From JBGPHT01 sp041484525 (GTDB taxonomy: Bacteria > Acidobacteriota > Terriglobia > Bryobacterales > Bryobacteraceae), in contig JBGPHT010000008.1 of the NCBI GenBank assembly GCA_041484525.1, positions 1 through 64,000 of the forward strand: a stretch of DNA of 64,000 nt, read 5' to 3'. A program made the position numbers and the translations under genes. The notes beneath the pieces were generated by a model. The model was not told the DNA's origin, made no database searches, and saw only the letters and a list, made by a program, of their open reading frames with translations. Position 1 is the first letter of the stretch; each line of letters begins with the position of its first letter. Below, piece after piece: positions 9,231-17,427 of the stretch.

Positions 9231-11294
9231 TTACCTTTGGGGAACGGGCGCCGGCGGTGGCGCGGTTCCCGGACCCGGCAGGCCCAGGCCGGACATCGCC
9301 TGCAGCTTGTTGGCTAGTGCCTCTTTCTGCTGCAGCGACATTTGCAAGCGCGCCTTCTTGTCGAAGTATGCCTTCATCACATCGCGCACGATCGGCGCCG
9401 CGTACTGACCGTGCTCGCCGTGCTCGAATAACGCCACCACCACGATTTCGGGCGCCGAGCGAGGCGCAAATCCGACAAACCACGCGTTGTCCTTCATGTT
9501 TTGGGCGCGTCCGGCGGCGGTGCCCTTCAGGAAATCGTTGGAAGCAAGCTGCGCCGTTCCCGTCTTCCCGCAGACCTCGACGTTCGGCAAACGCGCGCGG
9601 CCGCCTGTGCCCCCGCCCTCGTTTACCACACCGAACATGCCGTCAATCACGTCCTTTACGTACTCCGGCGTCAGCTTCCACTCCACCACTTTTTCGTTCT
9701 TCAAAGCCTGTTTCACGACGTGCGGCTGGTGCCACGCGCCTCCCATCGCCAGCCCGCCGATGGCCCGCGCCAGTTGCAACGGCGTCACCGTCAGCGCGCC
9801 CTGCCCGATGGCCACCGACGGCGTTTCGCCCGCCCACCACTTCTCGCGGTAATTGCGCAGCTTCCATTTCGGCGAGGGCATGATACCAGCGGCTTCGTGC
9901 GGCAGGTCGATGCCGGTAGTGTGGCCGAAGCCCGCCAGGTCGCCGTAGAACGCGAGGTTGTCGATCCCCGTCTTGTTCCCGATGGTGTAGAAGTACGAGT
10001 CGCAGGAGTGCACGATGCCGTTGTGCAGCGCCATGGCGCCGTGCCCCCCTTTCAACCAGCAACGCTGATAACGACCGTACAACGAAACCCCACCGGAACA
10101 GTGCACCGTGAACTTGTCGTCGATCGAGCCCGACTCGAGTGCTGCCAGCGCGACGATCGGCTTGAACGTCGAGCCGGGCGCCTGCTGCGCCTGAATCGCC
10201 TTGTTCATCAGCGGATGTTCGGGATTGTCGAGCAATTCTTTCCAGTCCCTGTTCTTTACCCGCACGGCGAATTTGTTGGGGTCGAAGGTGGGGCGGCTGA
10301 CCATCGCCAGCACTTCGCCGGTGCGCGGATCGAGGGCGACCACGGCGCCGTTTTTGTGGTCGAAGTGCATCTCGTCCAGCGCCGCATCCATCGCCAGCTC
10401 GGCCACCACCTGAAGGTCCAGATCTAGGCTCAGCTCGAGGTCTTTCCCCGGCGTCGCCGGCTTCATGCGCAACACGTTGCGAACCTGCCCGCGGTTGTCG
10501 ACCACCACCTGGCGCTGGCCATCCACGCCCATCAGGGTGTCGTTGTATTGCCGTTCGATGCCGAACTTGCCGATAACGTCGCCTGTCTCGTATTTGGCGA
10601 ATTGCGGGTCGTCCAATTCCGGCTCGCTGATTTCACCCGTATACCCGATGACGTGCGCCGCCAGGCCGTTCTGCGGGTAGAGGCGCCGCTGCGCCTGGAG
10701 CAGCACCAGTTCGGGAAAGAAGTCGCGGTGCGATTCGACGAACGACAGCTCGGCCGGCGTCAACTCGCTCTTGATCACGATGGGGACGTACTTGGGTTGC
10801 GACTTGAAGCGCCGCACGCGCGCCGCCAGGTCGGTGTAGTCCAAGTCCAAACCCTGAGCGATCGGGCGCAGATGCTCTTCCTTCAACAGCTCACGCGCAA
10901 TCATCAGGGAAAAGGACGCGTGGTTGTCCACGATCACACGGCCGTCGCGGTCGAGGATGCGGCCGCGCGGCGCCAGGATGGGTACGCTCTTGACGCTGTT
11001 CTGCTGCGCCCGCTCGTCGTAGAACCCTTGATTCTGTACCTGGAGCTTCCAGAAGCCGGTAATCAGAAACAGGAAAATGGCCACGCCGGAGTATTGAAAA
11101 ACGGCGATCTTCCCGGCGGCAAACCGGGTATCGTCGCGCAGCCGTCCCGGGCCTTCCAGGGGCGCAACTTTAGGAACAGAAGGAGTAGACTCTCCAGCAT
11201 CGGAACGGCCCTGTCCTGATTTACTCGGGAGGGGATCGATGTGTTCGGTCCGCGACACAAATGATACAGAGCGTTTCGACCGCTCTAACTCCAT
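9231..11294 (-). CDS. mrdA: Penicillin-binding protein 2 (class B transpeptidase)
   Basis: A 687-residue class B PBP that crosslinks the peptidoglycan made by RodA. After about 65 polar residues comes one transmembrane segment (VAIFLFLITGFW) and the PBP dimer domain (ILAPRGRILDRDGRVIVDN). The transpeptidase domain has all three motifs: SxxK in APGSTFKPI with the acyl-accepting Ser375, SCD at the second motif, and KTG at 577-579 (CGKTGTAQ). It ends in a Pro/Ala-rich tail. The cytoplasmic N-terminus is unusually long, and a start nearer the membrane segment is possible. It lies between the membrane protein gene at 11320 and rodA. Confidence 0.95.
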   Translation of the reverse strand: MELERSKRSVSFVSRTEHIDPLPSKSGQGRSDAGESTPSVPKVAPLEGPGRLRDDTRFAAGKIAVFQYSGVAIFLFLITGFWKLQVQNQGFYDERAQQNSVKSVPILAPRGRILDRDGRVIVDNHASFSLMIARELLKEEHLRPIAQGLDLDYTDLAARVRRFKSQPKYVPIVIKSELTPAELSFVESHRDFFPELVLLQAQRRLYPQNGLAAHVIGYTGEISEPELDDPQFAKYETGDVIGKFGIERQYNDTLMGVDGQRQVVVDNRGQVRNVLRMKPATPGKDLELSLDLDLQVVAELAMDAALDEMHFDHKNGAVVALDPRTGEVLAMVSRPTFDPNKFAVRVKNRDWKELLDNPEHPLMNKAIQAQQAPGSTFKPIVALAALESGSIDDKFTVHCSGGVSLYGRYQRCWLKGGHGAMALHNGIVHSCDSYFYTIGNKTGIDNLAFYGDLAGFGHTTGIDLPHEAAGIMPSPKWKLRNYREKWWAGETPSVAIGQGALTVTPLQLARAIGGLAMGGAWHQPHVVKQALKNEKVVEWKLTPEYVKDVIDGMFGVVNEGGGTGGRARLPNVEVCGKTGTAQLASNDFLKGTAAGRAQNMKDNAWFVGFAPRSAPEIVVVALFEHGEHGQYAAPIVRDVMKAYFDKKARLQMSLQQKEALANKLQAMSGLGLPGPGTAPPPAPVPQR

Positions 11295-11319
11295 TCTACG
11301 AGACGCGGGGGTAGGAGCG

Positions 11320-13218
11320 CTACCGCTGATTGTTATCTTCGATCGTATTGCCGCTTAATTCGAGCACGGCTCCGATGGCGCCCGTGCGCCATGGCCGGTA
11401 TCCCCAGGCTGCGAGCTTGTCGCCGTAACGCACCTGCCAGTCGACCGAGCCGGGCGTCGGTAACACCGCCAGGTAGCGCGGTCGCTCCGCGGGCGAGAGT
11501 TTGTCAATCTCCTCCGATAGCAGCGACCGGACTGTCGGATTCACCGGGTTCCCCGCCGCGACGACGTGTCCCGCGAAGTATCCGCCGTCCTCCATCGCCA
11601 GCTCGGCAAGGCCCTTCGACCGCACTTCCGCCAGGGCCGGCTTGAGGCCGTTCCAATAGGTGGTCCAGCGTGAGCGATTGCGATCGACGATCCAGGGTGT
11701 GGCGAGGATAAAGAGGGCCGCCGCCACCCATCGCGTGCGCCGTCCGAGCATCGCCAGAAACACGAGGGCGCACGCCGCTACAATCCACGCCGCGGGAAAC
11801 AGGGCCAACGGGATCTTGCCGTACAGTATCCAGAGCCGGCTGGCCAGGTTTATCCCCACCAGCACGCCCGCCACAGCCGAGGGCAGCATCGCCACCAGGA
11901 ACAACTCGCTCACTGCCAGCACGCCGTCGACATAGCGCAGGCTGTTGAGCGAGTTCAACACGAATCCCAAGTCGCCGGGTGAAGCGCTGGCGCTGTACAC
12001 CGAGCGGAAGTAGAGCAGCCATCCGGCGAGCAGGCAGAGCGCCATTACGTCGATCGGCGCGGCCTTGCTCCGCCACACGGCCCGTGCTACTCGCCCGAGC
12101 GCCAGCGCGAGCGCCGCCACCAGCGTCACCGGAAACAGCAGCCCCGCGGGCGAGAGACCGCCCGCAGGCAGAAAAAATGCCCGCCACAGGCGCTCGTCGC
12201 GCAGGCTGTGCAGGATCGAAGTATCCGAGAGGTCGGCCGTCCCCGGCAGATGGATCGGCCCGAGATTGATCTGGAACGGATAGAACGGGCTGCCATGCTG
12301 CAGCAGATTGTGGAGGTAGTAGTGGCCGCTCGTGAGCATCACGCACGCGAGCACCGCCAGCACCGCGCCGGCGCGCAAGTTGCGCCGCTCCCGCCACGCC
12401 ACCGCGGCCAACATCGGCGCCGCCAGAAAAATGCCGGTGTACTTGACCATCGAGAAGCCGACGCCCAAGGCCAGGAGCGCCACGTCCGCGGCCGTCAACC
12501 GGCGACGCCACGCGCGCATCGCCACCAGCGTCATCAACACGAACCCGACGCCGTGCAGCACGTCGTTCTTCAGCGTTCCCACGCCCGAGTACTCGTACCA
12601 GTAGTGGCGCATGGCCACGGCGGCCGCGATGGTCCAGGCCAGCAGCGGTCCGTCGAGATCCAGCTCGCGGCCGGCCAGCCACAGCGCGAGCCCCATCAGC
12701 ACCACCGCCTTGAGAGCCAGCAACGGGAAGAAGAAGTCCACGCCGGTGAACGTCCATGCGGGCAGGAACGAAAGCTCCCAGAAGGCCACGTAGTTGGTCG
12801 CGAAGGTGTAGGGCGTGGAGCGGTTCGCCATCCACTCGATCAGGTAATGCAGGTAGTTGATGGAGTCGATCTCCTGCGTGGGACGGAAAGACAGCACCAC
12901 CAGCGGCACTGCCAGCGCTGCTCCGAATGCCGCCGCGAGTGGCGTCGGGCGCGGCCACGCCAGCTTGAATCGCCAGGGCTGCGCCAATGCGATACACGCC
13001 AAGGCGGCCCCCAGATAAAGCCCCGCGGAGTTGACGCCGGTGAACGAAAACAGCGCGGCAATCGACGACTCGATCGTCACCTGTGCCGCCACTATCAGCA
13101 GCCAGCGCTCGGCGCCCGCCACATCCAGCTTCCGCACCAGCCACACGGCAGCCGCCAGCGTGGCCGCTTCCCAAAAGATGAACTTGAGGATGGCGAGCGA
13201 AATCGCGGCGGCGCCCAT
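11320..13218 (-). CDS. Polytopic membrane protein, GT-C glycosyltransferase-like
   Basis: A 632-residue protein with a dozen or more hydrophobic helices and few charged loops. The first large loop carries PTQEIDSINYLHYLIEWM, an acidic motif after an early helix reminiscent of GT-C glycosyltransferases that use polyprenyl-phosphate sugars. Later segments include HYWYEYSGVGTLKNDVLHG and HYYLHNLLQHGSPFYPFQ. A soluble region closes the protein. It begins one base after mreD ends and is followed by mrdA after 26 bases, so it is transcribed with the elongasome genes. No name can be given: GT-C is an inference from topology, and a flippase or a wall-polymer enzyme remains possible. Confidence 0.6.
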   Translation of the reverse strand: MGAAAISLAILKFIFWEAATLAAAVWLVRKLDVAGAERWLLIVAAQVTIESSIAALFSFTGVNSAGLYLGAALACIALAQPWRFKLAWPRPTPLAAAFGAALAVPLVVLSFRPTQEIDSINYLHYLIEWMANRSTPYTFATNYVAFWELSFLPAWTFTGVDFFFPLLALKAVVLMGLALWLAGRELDLDGPLLAWTIAAAVAMRHYWYEYSGVGTLKNDVLHGVGFVLMTLVAMRAWRRRLTAADVALLALGVGFSMVKYTGIFLAAPMLAAVAWRERRNLRAGAVLAVLACVMLTSGHYYLHNLLQHGSPFYPFQINLGPIHLPGTADLSDTSILHSLRDERLWRAFFLPAGGLSPAGLLFPVTLVAALALALGRVARAVWRSKAAPIDVMALCLLAGWLLYFRSVYSASASPGDLGFVLNSLNSLRYVDGVLAVSELFLVAMLPSAVAGVLVGINLASRLWILYGKIPLALFPAAWIVAACALVFLAMLGRRTRWVAAALFILATPWIVDRNRSRWTTYWNGLKPALAEVRSKGLAELAMEDGGYFAGHVVAAGNPVNPTVRSLLSEEIDKLSPAERPRYLAVLPTPGSVDWQVRYGDKLAAWGYRPWRTGAIGAVLELSGNTIEDNNQR

Positions 13219-13219
13219 T

Positions 13220-13753
13220 TCACGCCGTCTCGCGCAGCTTGTCGAGGAAATGGAAGAGCGACACCCCCACCACGGCGTTGAGCACGCCGACGATCAGGGT
13301 CTTCTGCCATTCGAACGCCAGTTGCTGGTTGAGCAGCGCGCGCGCCAACACCCAATAGAGGAACTGGTGAAACAGGAACGAGAAGAACGCGAGCAGCAGG
13401 CGAATGAGACCATGGTCCACGTCGAGCCGCACGCCTACCGACGCGGCGAAGTATCCCACCAGCGTCTTCACGATGCCGAACATGCCGAGCGGGTTCTTGG
13501 ACAGCGAATCCTGCGCCAGCCCCACCAGCGCGCCGATGAGGAGACCGCTGATCTGGCTGCGCCGCATCAGCGCGAAGTACACCACCACCAGCAGCGGCAT
13601 CTCGAGGAAGCCGAGAAAGGGAAAAAGCAGCGGAACGTAAACCTGAAACAGGATGGCGGCCAGCGGTACGGCCACCAGGACCCACGCGCGGAACCGCGAA
13701 ACCTGCCCTTCGCGTTGGCTGCTGAGGAGGATCCGCTCGCTCGAATAGCTCAT
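13220..13753 (-). CDS. mreD: Rod shape-determining protein MreD
   Basis: A 177-residue integral membrane protein with five or six helices. After about 20 polar residues come WVLVAVPLAAILFQVYVPLLF, ISGLLIGALVGLAQDSLSKNPLGMFGIVKTLVGY and FFSFLFHQFLYWVLARALL. The GLAQD motif followed by PLG is typical of MreD. MreD is the small membrane partner of MreC in the elongasome. Its start codon overlaps the mreC stop (TGATG), so the two are translationally coupled. Confidence 0.9.
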   Translation of the reverse strand: MSYSSERILLSSQREGQVSRFRAWVLVAVPLAAILFQVYVPLLFPFLGFLEMPLLVVVYFALMRRSQISGLLIGALVGLAQDSLSKNPLGMFGIVKTLVGYFAASVGVRLDVDHGLIRLLLAFFSFLFHQFLYWVLARALLNQQLAFEWQKTLIVGVLNAVVGVSLFHFLDKLRETA

Positions 13754-15600
13754 CAGTGGGAGGCGCCCCCCGGCCCTGGGCCGGAAGCCTGATTGGCGCG
13801 CTCGACGCCGCCGGATGGCTGATTCGCCTCACCGCCCGTTGGGCCGGTCCTCACGCTGGCTCTTCCCCCGCCCCCATCCTTCGATGGCGCGGCAGCCGGC
13901 GGCTTGGCCGGTGTCTGCGCGGGCGGATCATCCTGCTTCTGCACTCGAGTGCCCGGCAGCAGTGTGCCCGGGGGCTGTGCCTGCTGCGACGAATTGCCCT
14001 GCTTCTGCGCTCCCCCAGGCGGCGGGGTGCCGGGCGCCTTCGCCGGTGGCTGCGGGGGATTGCTTGGCGGAGTTGCCGGGTTGACGGAAGGGGTCGGCGA
14101 CGGCCTCGACGGTAGCTGCGGACCGGCGGGGCTTCTCGATGGTGTCGTCGGCTGCTGTGCTGGCGTATCGCTCGGCGGACTCGGAGCATTTCCGGATTTC
14201 TTAGCGGGCGATACCGCATTGCCCGTCGGTGTGGCGGTTGGAGGAGGCGCGGGACTAGCCGTGGTACCGCCGGCCGGGTTTATTGGCGGCCGTCCCTGCG
14301 TATCGCTCGGCGGACTCGGAGCGCTTCCCGATTTCTTAGCGGGCGACACCGCATTGCCCGCCGGCGCGGCGGCCGGAGGAGGCGCGGGGATCGCCGTGGC
14401 AGCGCCGGCCGGATTGATCGGCGGCCGTCCCTGCGCATCGCCCGGTGGACCGGGAGTGTTCCCCGATTGCGTGTTAGCCGGCGTCCGCGCCGGCTGCTGG
14501 GGAGCGCCCGCATTCCCCGCCCCCGGCAATGGCGGCGCCACCAATCCTGCACCATTCGGCAATTTCAAATTAAAGTCCGGCGGCTTCGACCCCGGCGCTC
14601 CGGCGCCAAACGTATGCTTCTGCGTATCGCCGATTGCCTTATACTGCAGCCGCAGTCTGTCCGCCTCGGTGCCCGCCGATGGCGGCGGTGGCGTGTCCGC
14701 TGGCGGCTGTTGTCCCGCGGCTGTCGCCGGAGGCGGCGCTGCGATATACACCGGCTGGCTCGACGGCGGCCCTTCGGGCAGATCCTGATGCACGCCCTGG
14801 ATGACGATCAACACATCTTCCAGGCCGCGCTGCAACCCGCTCGGCTCCACGTAGATTTCCTTGAACCCCTGACCCGGCCGCACCACCTTCACCACGCCCA
14901 CGGGAAATCCGCGCGGAAAAATCCGGTCGTCGCCCGATGTGTAGAACCAGTCGCCCGTCTCGATCTTTTCCTCAAAGGCAACGTAGTCCACCTTGCACAT
15001 CGGCGTCCCTTGCCCCTTGAGCGTTCCGCGCACCTGCGTCTTTTGCGAGATCACACCCGCCGCGAAATCGGCGTCCGTGATGAGCTGCACCTGGGACGAG
15101 AACGGGTACGCCGCAATCACCTTCCCCACGATTCCATCCGGCGTTACCACCGCCATCCCGCGCTGCACGCTCGATTCCGTCCCGCGGTCCACGAACACCA
15201 CCTTCGAATTCGACCCGGCGCCGGTGGCGATGATGGTGGCCGCTACCGTCTTCGACGGCGTGTGCGATTGGAACACCAGCAGCGCCTTGGCGCGGTCCCC
15301 CGTGTTCACCTCATTCTTGAGGAAGATGTTTTCCATCTTCAGGCGGTCCACCTCGGCTTGCAGTTTCCGGTTCTGGTCGTTGGTGTCGTGCAGCAGAATG
15401 TAGTTGTGCAGAAATCCGGAGCCGCCGCCGCGCAGCCCTTCGATGAGCCGCGCCACCGGGGTGACCGCGCTGACCGCCCACACGCGGATCACGCGCACGT
15501 CCTGATCGTTCTTGACCTGGAGGGCCAGAAGCAGAAGCTGCGCGAAAATCACGAGCAGCAGCACCGTGATGTTCCGGTAGCGGTTGAGAAAGGACTCCAT
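13753..15600 (-). CDS. mreC: Rod shape-determining protein MreC with a long proline-rich repeat tail
   Basis: MreC links MreB and MreD to PBP2 in the periplasm. The first 280 residues are standard: an N-terminal membrane helix (ITVLLLVIFAQLLLLALQV), a coiled coil around residues 70-100 (DQNRKLQAEVDRLKMENIFL), then the double beta-barrel (VVTPDGIVGKVIAAYP, SSQVQLITDADFAAGV, GDWFYTSGDDRIFPRGFPVG). About 330 extra residues follow, rich in Pro, Ala and Gly, including repeats of NAVSPAKKSG and QGRPPINPAG. The family is usually 270-350 residues, so the 615 here doubles it. The tail is probably disordered and periplasmic. Confidence 0.93.
   Translation of the reverse strand: MESFLNRYRNITVLLLVIFAQLLLLALQVKNDQDVRVIRVWAVSAVTPVARLIEGLRGGGSGFLHNYILLHDTNDQNRKLQAEVDRLKMENIFLKNEVNTGDRAKALLVFQSHTPSKTVAATIIATGAGSNSKVVFVDRGTESSVQRGMAVVTPDGIVGKVIAAYPFSSQVQLITDADFAAGVISQKTQVRGTLKGQGTPMCKVDYVAFEEKIETGDWFYTSGDDRIFPRGFPVGVVKVVRPGQGFKEIYVEPSGLQRGLEDVLIVIQGVHQDLPEGPPSSQPVYIAAPPPATAAGQQPPADTPPPPSAGTEADRLRLQYKAIGDTQKHTFGAGAPGSKPPDFNLKLPNGAGLVAPPLPGAGNAGAPQQPARTPANTQSGNTPGPPGDAQGRPPINPAGAATAIPAPPPAAAPAGNAVSPAKKSGSAPSPPSDTQGRPPINPAGGTTASPAPPPTATPTGNAVSPAKKSGNAPSPPSDTPAQQPTTPSRSPAGPQLPSRPSPTPSVNPATPPSNPPQPPAKAPGTPPPGGAQKQGNSSQQAQPPGTLLPGTRVQKQDDPPAQTPAKPPAAAPSKDGGGGRASVRTGPTGGEANQPSGGVERANQASGPGPGGASH
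14158..14452. repeat. 135-bp-period coding repeat in the mreC tail
   Basis: Within the mreC 3' part, a unit of about 135 bases (45 codons) recurs. The word GGAGGAGGCGCGGG starts at 14240 and again at 14375, each time followed by near-identical sequence through CGGCGGCCGTCCCTGCG. A third partial copy begins near 14158. The period is a multiple of three, so the frame is kept. Divergence between copies is only a few percent, which suggests recent duplication or gene conversion. Confidence 0.7.
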
Positions 15601-15621
15601 GCGCCCGGACCGCCTCCGTCC

Positions 15622-16647
15622 CTAGTCTATCGAAATCTTGCGGAGCAGCCGGAAATCGCTCAGCATGCGGCCCGTGCCGAGCACCACCGAGGCCAGCGGG
15701 TCATCCGCAATCGACACGGGCAGCCCGGTCTCCTCGCGGATGCGCTTGTCGAGATTCTTCAGCAATGCGCCGCCGCCCGTCAGCACGATGCCGCGGTCGC
15801 TGATGTCGGCGCTCAGCTCGGGCGGTGTGCGCTCGAGCGCCACGCGGATGGCGTTCACGATGGTCGCCACGCACTCCGAAAGGGCTTCGCGGATCTCGCT
15901 GTCGTCGATCGTCAGGGTGCGCGGCACGCCCTCGATCAGGTTGCGGCCCTTGATTTCCATGGTGAGCGGCTTGTCGAGCGGGTAGGCCGACCCGATCTCG
16001 ATCTTGATGGCTTCCGCCGTGCGCTCGCCGATCAGCAGGTTGTATTTGCGCTTCAGGAACTGCATCACGGCGTCGTCCATCTCGTTGCCCGCGACGCGCA
16101 CCGAGCGCGAGTAGACGATACCCGAAAGCGAAATCACCGCCACGTCCGTGGTGCCGCCGCCGATATCGACGACCATGTTGCCCGAAGGCTCCGTGATGGG
16201 CAGACCGGCGCCGATCGCCGCCACCATCGCCTGCTCCACCAGGTGGACTTCGCTGGCTTTGGCGCGGTACGCCGAATCCATGACGGCCCGCTTTTCCACC
16301 TGCGTGATCTCGCTCGGCACGCCGATCACGATCCGCGGATGCACCAGCATCTTGCGCCCGTGCGCCTTCTGAATAAAGTAATTCAGCATACGCTCGGTGA
16401 CTTTGAAATCGGCGATCACGCCGTCCTTCATCGGTTTGATTGCGACGATATTGCCGGGCGTCCGTCCCAGCATTTCTTTCGCTTCCTTGCCGACGGCTTC
16501 CACTTCACCGGTGTTCTTATTGATGGCCACGATGGAAGGTTCGTTGACTACGATGCCCTTCCCCTTCGCATAGACAAGAGTATTGGCTGTCCCCAGGTCG
16601 ATCGCGAGATCCGAGGAGAATAGACTGAAAAGAGACCGTAAGTTCAT
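15622..16647 (-). CDS. mreB: Rod shape-determining actin homologue MreB
   Basis: A 341-residue actin-fold ATPase that forms membrane-bound filaments guiding lateral wall synthesis. It shows the phosphate-1 loop (IDLGTANTLVYAKGKGIVVN), the phosphate-2 loop (VVDIGGGTTDVAVISL) and the adenosine motif (IVLTGGGALLKNLDKRI). Length is normal. It is first in the mreBCD-membrane protein-mrdA-rodA series, with mreC starting 22 bases after its stop, so the block promoter should lie in the 165 bases upstream of 16647. Confidence 0.97.
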   Translation of the reverse strand: MNLRSLFSLFSSDLAIDLGTANTLVYAKGKGIVVNEPSIVAINKNTGEVEAVGKEAKEMLGRTPGNIVAIKPMKDGVIADFKVTERMLNYFIQKAHGRKMLVHPRIVIGVPSEITQVEKRAVMDSAYRAKASEVHLVEQAMVAAIGAGLPITEPSGNMVVDIGGGTTDVAVISLSGIVYSRSVRVAGNEMDDAVMQFLKRKYNLLIGERTAEAIKIEIGSAYPLDKPLTMEIKGRNLIEGVPRTLTIDDSEIREALSECVATIVNAIRVALERTPPELSADISDRGIVLTGGGALLKNLDKRIREETGLPVSIADDPLASVVLGTGRMLSDFRLLRKISID

Positions 16648-16812
16648 TTAAATAGGATTCACTACGGGACGGAACATGCCTTCCGAGGCGCCGGAGCGCA
16701 GTCCAATTGAATGGTAGCACAGTCGCAAAATTTCACAGACGATCGCGGCCCTGTATCCGGGGGGATTGGATACCGAGCCGCGACCGCCAGGAGCGGTTGG
16801 TGCGGTCGAACC

Positions 16813-17232
16813 CTAATCGGCGGTCACCGCCTTCATCGTCACCTCCACCCGCCGCGCCTCCTCATCCCGTCCCAGCTTGGGGCGGCTGAAACGGTAGGTC
16901 TTGTCGCTGCCGTTCCAGATCTCGACCAGGGCACAGCGTCCGCGGCCGCACTCGAAGACCAGCCGCGGATTGCCGTCCGCCATCCAATCCCGGGGCGGGT
17001 TACGCGCCGGCGGCTTCATGAGCAGCACTCCATTGCCCGCGGTGGCGTTCCTCATTTGGAATACCCTTCCGCCGTTGACTTCGGTGATGAGGTACGTGCC
17101 GGGCGCCATCACCGCGCCGGCCGTGCGAAAGGCGAACGGAATCTCCGCCCTCGACGTCTGCGCCGAGGCCACTCCTAACACAGCCGCCAGCGCGGCCGCC
17201 GCCATCGTCAGCTTCATCGTCAGGCTTTTCAT
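16813..17232 (-). CDS. Small exported protein of unknown function
   Basis: A 139-residue protein with a signal peptide (LTMAAAALAAVLGVASAQ). The mature part starts RAEIPFAFRTAGAVMAPGTYLI and continues as beta strands (NGGRVFQMRN, NPRLVFECGRGRCALVEIWN). Two Cys flanking GRGR could form a disulphide. Short exported proteins opening with an IPFAF-type strand and a PAGTY/APGTY turn are frequent in Acidobacteria, so this is probably one of that family. Function is unknown. It is divergent from the sigma54 activator gene and shares its upstream region. Confidence 0.6.
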   Translation of the reverse strand: MKSLTMKLTMAAAALAAVLGVASAQTSRAEIPFAFRTAGAVMAPGTYLITEVNGGRVFQMRNATAGNGVLLMKPPARNPPRDWMADGNPRLVFECGRGRCALVEIWNGSDKTYRFSRPKLGRDEEARRVEVTMKAVTAD

Positions 17233-17378
17233 CGTCGCATCCTCCTTCGAGTTCGCCGTCGCGTTCCCGAATGCGTGCCGTAAGGTTGCAGGCGTAAGGC
17301 CACACTGCGGAGGCTGGCCGCTCCGCCGCTAACTCGTTGAGAATTCATAACGCGCGGGCCTTGTCTCGTGTCGATTCT

Positions 17379-17414
17379 GAACCCTCCGGTTCACGCGCCG
17401 TGAACCGATCGGTT
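17379..17414. promoter_or_regulatory. Array of GAACC/GGTTC half-sites (operator candidate)
   Basis: Four related half-sites alternate in orientation: GAACC at 17379, GGTTC at 17388, GAACC at 17402 and GGTT at 17411. The central pair forms a perfect nine-base inverted repeat, CGGTTCACG and CGTGAACCG, around CGC. It lies 14-49 bases before the ATG of the FHA-sigma54 activator, so autoregulation or control of the divergent pair is likely. The regulator that binds it is not known. Confidence 0.45.
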
Positions 17415-17427
17415 AAACTGGCCCGGG

